This document shows, piece after piece, positions 46,044 to 54,066 of a stretch of DNA of 64,000 nt (the stretch's first letter is position 1; every line of letters begins with the position of its first letter). The notes beneath the pieces were generated by a model. That model had not been told where the DNA came from. It saw nothing but the letters and a program-made list of their open reading frames with translations, and did no database searches. The position numbers were made by a program, and so were the translations under genes. This DNA is from Abelmoschus esculentus (taxonomy: Eukaryota > Streptophyta > Magnoliopsida > Malvales > Malvaceae): assembly GCA_035048815.1 (NCBI GenBank), contig JAUCBN010000020.1:5091501-5155500 (forward strand), in the 5' to 3' direction.

Positions 46044-46752
46044 TTTAGGTGAAAGTTGTCGAGTATTTGTGAGAGGATATTGATTTTTTTTCTTGTTTCA
46101 TGCAATATTCTTTTCCATTCATTGTTCTTGCATTCAAGCTCGGGAGAGAAGTTTGTGAGAGATCTATTTATCTAGTATCAGGAGAGTTAGATTCACGAAA
46201 GGAATAAGTACGGTATTTTTCTAGCTGGAAAATATTAACTCAGCCTAGGGATAGGTTAGAGTTTCAGCGGCTAAAAGAAGTGTGAGATTGGTTGGTGGTT
46301 ATAGTTGATTCACGCCGGGAGGTATCATCAGGGACTAGTCATCAATAGTACTTCGACTTAGGGATTAGAGGCGACATCCAAGGACACTTTGCCGAACCTT
46401 GATTAAGTCAACCCAAGAGCAAGGGATTGTCGCGGCGGACGTACCCTTCACTGTCGAGGCAGTAGAACTGTAGTACTGCCGAGGCAGTTTAGTGTAGTTG
46501 CATTAGACGGAAACAAGTCAATTGAATCCATAATACGACATAACTGGATCCTGCCCATTCTCTCCATCTGATTTTATTTCCATTCTCTATTTTCTCTTTA
46601 TTATTCAAGTTGTTTTCATTTAATTCAAGACAACCAATTAATCTGTGTTTTTACTTTATTTCTTTTGCACAGCGAGAAGAGCAAAGGAAACATATTAAGT
46701 ATACCAATACCTGTGGAGATGATACTCGATATTTATCACTTTATTACCTTCA
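46044..46752 (+). repeat. Inverted LTR segment (copy b) in outer Athila 5' LTR
   Basis: Reads as the reverse complement of LTR copies a and c: CGAGCTTGAATGCAAG of the LTR appears inverted at about 46125, and CTGTGGAGATGATACTCG at about 46712. A ~14-bp spacer separates it from copy c, so 46044-46752 and 46767-47465 form a long inverted repeat. Confidence 0.85.
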
Positions 46753-46766
46753 TGGCATTCATTTTT

Positions 46767-48062
46767 CTCCACAGGGATTGATATACTTAATATGTTTCCT
46801 TTGCTCTTCTCTCTCTGCAAAAGAAATAAAGTAAAAACACAGATTAATTGGTTGTCTTGAATTAAATGAAAACAACTTGAATAATAAAGAGAAAATAGAG
46901 AATGGAAATAAAATCAGATGGAGAGAATGGGCAGGATCCAGTTATGTCGTATTATGGATTCAATTGACTTGTTTCCGTCTAATGCAACTACACTACACTG
47001 CTTCGGCAGTACTGCAGTTCTACTACCTCGACAGTGAAGGGTACGTCCGCCGCGGTAATCCCTTTCTCTTGGGTGGACTTAATCAAGGTTTGACAAAGTG
47101 TCCTTGGATGACCCCGCTTATCCCTAAATCGAAGTACTGTTGAAGACTAGTCCTTGATGATACCACCCGGCGTGAATCAACTATAACCACCAACCAATCT
47201 CACACTTCTTTTAGTCGTTGAAACTCTAACCTATCCCTAGGCCGAGTTAGTATTTTCCAGCTAGAAAAATACCTTACTTATTCCTTTCGTGAATCTAACT
47301 CTCCCGATGCTAGATAAATAGATCTCTCACAAACTTCTCTCACGAGCTTTAATGCAAGAACAATGAATGACAAAGAATAAGCAAACCTTAATATTTTATT
47401 GCATGAAACAAGAAAACAAAATCGATATCCTCTCACAAATACTCGACAACTTTCACCTAAACCCTAAGAGAATTTAGAACATAGTGAAAAACAATGAAAA
47501 CGCTGAAGTTTATTGTGGACTCTCCTCTCTTTCTCTCTTGGACGGCACATCCTTTATATAGGCTAAAACTAGGGCAACATCAGCCTTGGAGAAGAAGTTA
47601 GTAAGTTTGGATGTTTTCTTCCTTGAAAATGTAAATCTCTTAATTTGGTTCTTTCAATCTTTACATCGTCTTCTCGAACTTCAATTGCTCTGCAAAGTGT
47701 CTAGAAAAATCCAGCTTTTTATGCTCTTCAAATTTATCACCACTTAGACTTTTGGTCTTAAGAAATTCCCCGCCTCGGTAGGATGCATCTGCTGCCCCGG
47801 CGGAGGTTTGGCTTTGAGTCTGCTTAGCTTCCATGAGTAGAAGCTCCCATCTGTGGCTAGTTCGATCAGGGTTCAAGTTTAACTGCAAATGCAAAAAGAT
47901 GCTTTAAAGCTTATATTTTCTATAAATTTCATCCTTATTTTTCATGAAGGTAAAACATCCATATATCACACATTAGGCTTATGCATCAGTCCAAATATGT
48001 GTATATTAAGTAATTATTGTCAATGAAAGGTGTAAAAGTGATAGTCTTTTGAGGACTTATCA
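46767..48062 (-). repeat. 5' LTR of outer Athila, distal fragment (copy c)
   Basis: Matches LTR sequence from CTCCACAGGG (equivalent to about 27427) to the TGATAAG terminus at 48062, missing the first ~75 bp. The adjoining 48063 base starts LINE sequence. TATATAAAGG on the minus strand near 47552 is the likely promoter. Confidence 0.85.
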
Positions 48063-49348
48063 AACAACATCCCCACTATTGTAATTGAAACGATGAATAA
48101 TGACCTTATCAAGGATTTCACAACAGATGAAGTAACCATTGCTTTTCGCGATATTGACCCACGGAAAGCTCCAGGAGTCGATGGATTCCCAAGTGGATTC
48201 TTTAGGAAGCATTGGGAGATCCTTGGTTAGGATTTTATAAACCTCTGCCTTGGGCTCTTACGAGGGTCGGTGAATATGGAAGCGATCAATCGTACTATCA
48301 TTGTTCTTATACCCAAGATCAGTGAATCCACAATAATGTGTCATCTCAGACCTATTAGCCTTTGCACAGTACTTTACAAGACAGTTGTGAAAGTACTTGT
48401 TAATCGCTAAAATCTATCATACCTTTATGCATAAGTGGTAATCAAGTTGCTTTTGTTCATGGGAGGAACATCACTAACAATATTCTCATTGCACATGAGC
48501 TCATCCACACTTTAAATACTAATGTGACCTCACTTGCCAAAGGTGCTAGCTTAAAGCTAGACATGGAGAAGGCCTTCGACCGTGTTGAATGGCCTTTCCT
48601 TGAACAAATTATGCTTCGTCTAGGTTTTAACACCCACTAGGTTTCCCTTATTATGAGATGTATATCCTCTGTCTCCTTCAAAGTACGTGTCAACAATTCC
48701 CTTGCAAAGCCATTCAAAACCCACAGAGGTTTGCGGTAGGGGATCCTCTATCTCCTTTCCTTTTTTTCTTTTTTGTACCCAAGGCCTTTCAGCATTGCTC
48801 AAAGCTGAGCAAGCGAATGGTAATCTACCTGGGCTTTGTGCCAACAGGAATGGGCCACGCATTAACCACCTCCTTTTCGAGGATGATTGTGTTATTTTCA
48901 TTAAGAATACAACTACAAAAAGCTCAAAGCCTTAAGGATTCTCTACATACTTATGCTACTTCGTCTGGGTAGGCGGTGAACTTTGAAAAGTATAGTATTT
49001 TTTTTCTTGGAAAACTTCCACGTCGCTTTGATCGGAAATTAATAATATCCTTCACGTCAGAGAAGTTGACGATCCAGGTATTTATCTCGGTGTCCCTCTC
49101 TTAATAGGGAAGAATAAGACAACGGCCTTGGGGTTTACCAGGGAAAAAATGAATACCCGCCTGAGTAAATGGGATAAACACCTTCTATCCTTTAGTGGTA
49201 GAGAAATATTCATCAAATCACTCATAGAATCTATGCCTCAGTATGTTATGTCTTGCTACCTTTTACCCCAAAATATTATTGAAGACATGACCACTTTGAT
49301 TCGCCGATATTGGTGGTCTAGAAAAGCTGACAAACAAGGTTGGCATAC
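48063..49348 (+). pseudogene. LINE ORF2 reverse transcriptase, broken
   Basis: Continues the ORF2 cut at 27350. It reads DEVTIAFRDIDPRKAPGVDG, then, through many frame changes, RTIIVLIPKI, RPISLCTVLYKTVVKV and KLDMEKAFDRVEW. The catalytic block HLLFEDDCVIF has FEDD at 48876-48887 (usual FADD). It ends with NTRLSKWDKHLL, SGREIFIKS and SMPQYVMSCYLLPQ up to KQGWHT, where the gag-pro element enters at 49349. Reverse transcription for target-primed insertion is the family role; this copy is dead. The 860 bp from about 48283 to 49143 is what the copy at 4499-5750 has lost. Confidence 0.85.
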
Positions 49349-49396
49349 TGTCACGACCCGCCAACAACAATGAGGTTAATAAATCATCCTTGAGCA

Positions 49397-49633
49397 TTCT
49401 TGAAGAATCCATGCACCAAGGAAGCTTCCAGAATGACCTAGAACGACCTAAATCCATCTTAAGGATTCCATCACGTTCTAGAATGTTCCAAGAGGTTCCA
49501 CAAAGATCTAGACACATCTAGAAGGTCTGAGAAGATTTTAGAAGACTCTAGATAATTCTCGAAGGTTCTAGAACATTCTAGAAGGACGAAGAAGATGCTG
49601 GAAGCATCTAAAACATTCTAGAAGGATCTAGAA
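49397..49633 (+). promoter_or_regulatory. Heat-shock-element-like arrays in 5' LTR
   Basis: Alternating GAA and TTC units spaced by 2 nt, as in the nGAAnnTTCn heat-shock element. Clusters: TTCttGAA 49397-49404; GAAgcTTCcaGAA 49421-49433; TTCtaGAAtgTTC 49476-49488; six contiguous units TTCtcGAAggTTCtaGAA... at 49556-49583; TTCtaGAA 49616-49623. All lie upstream of TATAAATA at 49753. The 3' LTR repeats the three-unit (52054-52066) and six-unit (52134-52161) arrays. Binding by heat-shock factor is inferred, not shown. Confidence 0.7.
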
Positions 49634-49752
49634 TGTTGAAGAAGACCTTGGAAGACTCTGGAAAGATAGAGACTACTCTAGATATTTATGGAGGGAAAAT
49701 ATTAGCCGTTAGATCAAAATGATCTTAGCTGTCCTTTAGGGACTTGGGGGCC

Positions 49753-49760
49753 TATAAATA
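49753..49760 (+). promoter_or_regulatory. TATA box of gag-protease element
   Basis: CCTATAAATAGG in both LTRs (49753 and 52421), about 240 bp before the primer site. Transcription would start some 30 bp downstream. Confidence 0.75.
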
Positions 49761-49959
49761 GGACCACCCACCTCATTTGTAACCATCAAGCAGAAGTGTA
49801 AGCATTAAGCCCTGTAAAGCTCAAGAAAGTGTTCACTTCTTGCCTTCTCAATTCTCTTAGCTTTCTGGCCCTTGAGTTGTCCAAATTAAGGCTTGTTAGC
49901 ATAAATCGGGAGTGCTAACGCCGCACGGATCAATTTGAGAGAATTAAGTCCGTGAAAGT

Positions 49960-49971
49960 TGGTATCAAAGC
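49960..49971 (+). promoter_or_regulatory. Primer-binding site (initiator tRNA-Met type)
   Basis: TGGTATCAAAGC, 5 nt after the 5' LTR; the common plant site is TGGTATCAGAGC. This differs from the tRNA-Asp site of the Athila elements and confirms a separate lineage. Confidence 0.8.
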
Positions 49972-49992
49972 GTGTTCAATCACACTCGGGAC

Positions 49993-51676
49993 ATGGCCAA
50001 AACGGGAAAGAATCAAGTCGCTAGCTCAACGGTGGCCGAGATCACACAAGAGCCACAACGAGGGAGTGATGAGGAAGTTGATCCCATGATGCCTAGGCCA
50101 TGAGCCAAGTCGAGGGACGTCATCTCTAGCTTAGAATCACGCTTGACTCACGTGGAGGAAAGTGTCGGGGGGCATGGGTGCCCAAATGGACGATCTTCAC
50201 CAACGGGTGGAAGGCCTTGAGGCGGAGGATCCCGAGATCCATAAGGCCATGAAGGCCATGATGCTAAAGCTAGAGGGCTCGATGCTCGGGGCGATAGGCA
50301 AAGTTAAGGACCTTCTCATGGGTGAGCTCTCAAAGGTAAGTGCTTCTCTCGACCAAGAGCTAGACAACCTTCGTGCCAAATTTGAGGCACTACAAGATGA
50401 TGTGGCCTTGTGTAAACGTGCGATGGTCGTCGGGCCAAGCATTTATCATGAAGCAAGGAAGGTCGAGGTACCCAAGCCAAAGACCTTCTCCGGGACACGC
50501 ATTGCTAAGTAAGTAGACAAATTCCTCTATGGCTTGGAGCAATATCTTGGAGCCGTGGGCATAGTGGATGAGGCTTCCAAGATCCAAACCGCCACTTTGT
50601 ACCTCACAGACACTGCCATGCTTTGGTGGAGGAGAAGGCGCCTAGATGTGGAAAAAGGTACGTGCACCATCTCCACTCTCAATGATTTCAAGAAGGAGCT
50701 TAAAAGGCAATTCTATCCAGAAAATGCCGAGGATGAGGCAAGGGCCCGTTTGCGACGATTAAAGCAATCAGGGAGCATTCAGGACTATGTCAAAGAGCTC
50801 ACCAACTTGGTGCTCGAAATCCCTGATCTCTCCGAGAAGGACTCACTCTTTAACTTCATGGACGGGCTCCAACAATGGGCCAAGGCCGAGCTAAGGCGTC
50901 GGGGAGTACAAACCCTTGTCGATGCCATAGTCGTAGCCGAAAGCTTAACTGACTATTCTAGCCACAAGGAGCCCATATCTAAGCCGAAGGATGGGAAGAG
51001 TAATCAAGCCATTGGTTGGAGAGATAAGATCCCCCGTAAAGATGGTCACCATGAAGATCACTCGAACAAGCCCAAGGATTCGTCCTCATTGAAAGGCAAA
51101 GCCAAGGATAAATCTCAAGAAACTCGAGGCACCATAAGAAAATCATCACCAAGTAAGTGTTTCATTTGTGATGGTGGTCATTGTGTTAGAGAATGCCCGC
51201 AACGACGAGCTCTCAGCTCTCTCTTAGCCAAGCATCGAGAATATAGTGATACCGAGGAGTCTGATTCCGATGCACAAATGGGATCCATGCAATTGCTAAA
51301 TGTGATGCAATCCACCCCGAAGACCGAAGCCAAGGGGTTGCTATATATGGACGTCACAATCAATAAGAAAGCATCAAGGGCCATGCTTGACACAGGTGCG
51401 TCCCATAACTTTGTTTCTGTTGATGAGGCAAAGAGTCTCGGTCTTAAAGCTACGAAAGGTGGAGGATCCATCAAGGTGATTAATTTCACCGCACTACCCA
51501 TCCAAGGCATCGTACATGGGGTCAAGACCAATATTGGGACATGGTCTAGCCACCTAGACTTCACCGTAGCCTCGATGGACAACTACAAGCTCGTCCTAGG
51601 CGTTGATTTCTTCGATAGGGCTAAAGCCATTCCGATGACATGTGCCAACTCTTTTTGCATCACGAATGGTCATTAA
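49993..51676 (+). pseudogene. Gag-protease ORF of the non-autonomous element, lightly damaged
   Basis: ATG at 49993 (MAKTGKNQVASSTVAEITQE). A TGA at about 50101 lies where CGA is likely. One extra G in a G-run at about 50168 shifts the frame. The reading then runs in one frame to 51676 apart from a TAA at 50510. Coiled region (LHQRVEGLEAEDPEI), gag domain (LGAVGIVDEASKIQTATLYL, MLWWRRRR, LKRQFYPENAEDEARARL, KDSLFNFMDGLQQWAK), CCHC knuckle CFICDGGHCVRECP (about 51160), and a retropepsin-like domain with MLDTGASHNF (about 51385) and VLGVDFFD. Only three lesions in 1.68 kb, much less decay than the surrounding LINE. Gag would package the RNA; protease would cleave gag. Confidence 0.88.
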
Positions 51677-51926
51677 GCTTGTGTGGTGCCAACCATTAGG
51701 GCCACCAAGCCAAATTCTAAAGTGGTCTCATCACTTAGAATGGAGGAGCTTGGAGAATTCAAGAATGTTACACCTCCAAAGTTGCGAAGGAGGCTACCAC
51801 CAAGGGGAAAGGTGGATCCTAAGATCACGTCTAAACCGAAACGAAAGCAAGTTGGGAGTCCAAGGAAGAAAACCAACAAGTCCATGAAGATGCGACGAGG
51901 GCGTCGCGAGCTTAGGTGGGGGAGAA
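51677..51926 (+). other. Tail after protease, with polypurine tract
   Basis: 250 bp between the protease stop and 3' LTR. A frame from 51683 encodes a very basic stretch (RRRLPPRGK, KPKRKQVG, RRGRREL) that may be the former C-terminus. It ends with AGGTGGGGGAGAA (51914-51926), the polypurine tract, touching the LTR. The autonomous relatives would carry RT here. Confidence 0.65.
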
Positions 51927-52622
51927 TATCACGACCTGCCAACAATAATGAGGTTAATAAATCATCCTTGGGCATTCTAGAAGAATCCATGCACCAAGGA
52001 AGCTTCCAGAATGACATAGAACGACCTACATCCATCTCAAGGATTCCATCACGTTCTAGAATGTTCCAAGAGGTTCCACTAAGATCTAGACACGTCTAGA
52101 AGGTCTGAGAAGATTCTAGAAGACTCTAGATAATTCTCGAAGGTTCTAGAAAATTCTAGAAGGACGAAGAAGATGCTGGAAGCATCTAGAACATTCTAGA
52201 AGGATCTAGAATGTTGAAGAAGACCTTGGAAGACTCTGGAAAGATAGAGACTACTCCAGATATCTCTAGAGTTCTCTAGAATATTATAGATAATTGTAGA
52301 CATGTATAGATACATGTAGATGTCTCTAGAATAGTATAGGTTATTGTAGATATTTATGGAGGCAAAATATTAGTCGTCGGATCAAAATGATCTTAGCCGT
52401 CCATTAGGGACTTGGGGGCCTATAAATAGGACCACCCACCTCCTTTGTAACCATCAAGCAGAAGTGTAAGCATTAAGTCTTGTAAAGCTCAAGCAAGTGT
52501 TCACTTCTTGCCTTCTCAATTCTCTTAGCTTTCTAGCCCTTGAGTTGTCCAAATTAAGGCTTGTTAGCATAAATCGGGAGTGCTAACGCCGCACGGATCA
52601 ATTTGAGAGAATTAAGTCCGTG
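51927..52622 (+). repeat. 3' LTR of gag-protease element
   Basis: Starts TATCACGACC (first G changed to A against the 5' LTR). 696 bp, with the extra ~90 bp of TAGA-rich sequence (TCTCTAGAATATTATAGATA region, 52262-52350) that the 5' LTR lacks. Heat-shock-like arrays at 52054-52066 and 52134-52161; TATA box 52421-52428. Confidence 0.87.
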
Positions 52623-54066
52623 GCAATATGCTTCCTTGGGATATTATTTTTCTGCCGGAAATAGCAGGAGGTACAGGATTTCGTGATCTACACCACTTCA
52701 ATATTGCTTTATTAGGCAAACAAATCTGGCATTTGGTTTGTGAACCTGATAATCTCCTTAGGTCTACAAATGCAAGTATTACCCATCGGGCTCAATCCTT
52801 GAATCTGATCACTCTCGAAGATCTTCTTTTGCCTAAAAAGGTCTTAGCATAGCTATCTCTAAACTTCACAATGGTTTCTTAAAAAGGCCATGTATGTCTA
52901 GTCAAATCCAAATCCACTTTGACAAATGGGGAGGCTCTCAGCCTATACATCTCTATAGTGAGTATGAGGTAAATGAAGAAGTTCCTCTTCGAGCAAGTAC
53001 CTTCATGGTGCCTAACCAACCCCGATGGGATGAATAAAAAGTAAGAGAATACTTCTCCTACGAAGACGCCAACACCAACCTTAGTGTACCCATTATTAAT
53101 GACACAAAAGACACCACCCTTTGGGGTCACCATGAATCTGGCATCTGTACGGTACGATCTGGTTACCACTATCTGTAGTGACAGCCAGGGCAGTTAATAG
53201 GCAATCTAAACTTTGGAAAATTCTATCTAAACTACCTACTCTACCCAAGGTTCATTCCTTTGGATGAAGTTTATGTCATGATGCACTACCTTCTAGACAC
53301 AAAATCCTCCAGGCCAATCTTGGTACGGGAGTATGCCTGATTTGTAATATGGACATTGAAACCACCCTTCATGCTATGAGGGACTACCTCAGTGCCAAGG
53401 AGGCGCTCCATTTGGAAGGTCTCCTTACTCGAATCTTCTCTAATACATTTATTTCCCCTCCCAGTTGCTTTCTGTAATTGTTGGTTTTCTATCACTACAT
53501 CAATTTTCATTCATGATTACGCTCCTTTGGAATTTATGGAACCTCCGTAATGACTTTGTCTATAAAAACCATCTCCAACCGGTCTGGTTAATTGTTTCCA
53601 ATGCACAAAAACTTTTTAATAACTATACATCAGCTAATCTGCTTCCCACCTACGCTCCCAGCTAGTTGAGACAACTTTTGATCAAGCTAGATGGATGAAA
53701 CTGGACCCTGGTTTTGTCAAGATTAACACGGATGGCACCTTTGACCCTATTTTAAAGGGTGCTGCTGCAAGCATCATCGCTCGGGATTCTTCTGGCTCTT
53801 TTCTTGATGGTTGTTCTATGTCGCTCATTTTCTGCAAAGATCTAGCTTCTACTTAGGCCCTTGCTATCTTGGAAGGTTTCAAATTGACGGTTGCTAATGG
53901 CTGGACTAATTTGATCATTAAAACTGACCCAGCTTCCATCACCAACAAGGTTAACAACACTCATTACCAAGATCTTTCCACAGTGCAACATTTGGTGCCT
54001 CGCATCCGCTTTACTCTTGGTACTTTTCTTGATTGTAAGATTTGTTATTTACCTAATGAATTTGGT
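52623..54066 (+). pseudogene. LINE ORF2 C-terminus: post-RT, zinc-binding and RNase H domains, broken
   Basis: Resumes LINE ORF2 after the gag-pro element: LPEIAGGTGFRDLHHFNIAL (52650s), then frame-shifted blocks parallel to the 4499-5300 copy, the zinc-binding segment (LPKVHSFGW, CHDALPSRHKILQANLG, about 53240-53340) and HAMRDY. The last domain is RNase H-like: FVKINTDGTF (about 53720), ARDSSGS, TQALAILEGF and IIKTDPASI (53700-54010). The usual plant ORF2 RNase H motif DG is present. The ending CYLPNEFGILD runs straight into satellite at about 54066. Multiple stops. No poly(A) tail seen. Confidence 0.8.

Larger units (their letters stand above)
27351..48062 (-). mobile_element. Outer Athila-like LTR retrotransposon (gag-pol-third ORF)
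   Basis: Minus-strand element with 5' LTR material at 45373-48062, tRNA-Asp primer site 45349-45366, gag 45272-43908, protease/RT/RNase H/integrase to 39703, third ORF 39271-29541, polypurine tract 28731-28718 and 3' LTR 28717-27351. It is split by a second Athila at 29708-37900. The flanks are LINE ORF2 on both sides. The 5-bp flanks (GAAAA left, AACAA right) are a poor match, so the target duplication is uncertain. The coding regions carry many stops and frameshifts. Confidence 0.9.
49349..49954 (+). repeat. 5' LTR of gag-protease element
   Basis: Starts TGTCACGACC. Its 3' LTR partner is 51927-52622. It lacks about 90 bp present in the partner between AGAGACTACTC and TATTTATGGAGG (near 49680). 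Very rich in CTAGAA/TTCTAG, with heat-shock-element-like arrays and a TATA box at 49753. The right end is set by the last base shared with the 3' LTR. Confidence 0.85.
49349..52622 (+). mobile_element. Non-autonomous gag-protease LTR retrotransposon (TR-GAG-like)
   Basis: 3.27-kb element with LTRs 49349-49954 and 51927-52622, a tRNA-Met-type primer site, one gag-protease ORF and a polypurine tract. There is no RT, RNase H or integrase and no room for them. It interrupts LINE ORF2 (GGTTGGCATAC before; ATGCTTCCTTGGGA after). No clean target duplication is visible. It resembles the TR-GAG class of plant elements known from the literature, but keeps a protease domain as well. It would depend on a relative for enzymes. 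Confidence 0.88.
22526..54066 (+). mobile_element. L1-type LINE, near full length, split by nested LTR elements
   Basis: One + strand non-LTR retrotransposon is spread over 31 kb. In order: 5' region 22526-24740, ORF1 24741-26106, ORF2 endonuclease 26113-27350, insertion, RT 48063-49348, insertion, zinc-binding and RNase H 52623-54066. Removing the LTR elements 27351-48062 and 49349-52622 rejoins sequence collinear with the related copy at 4499-5750. The element starts and stops directly against satellite of the same trimeric type. I see no poly(A) tail or clean target duplication; about 20 bp of the satellite monomer is missing across the site. Confidence 0.85.
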
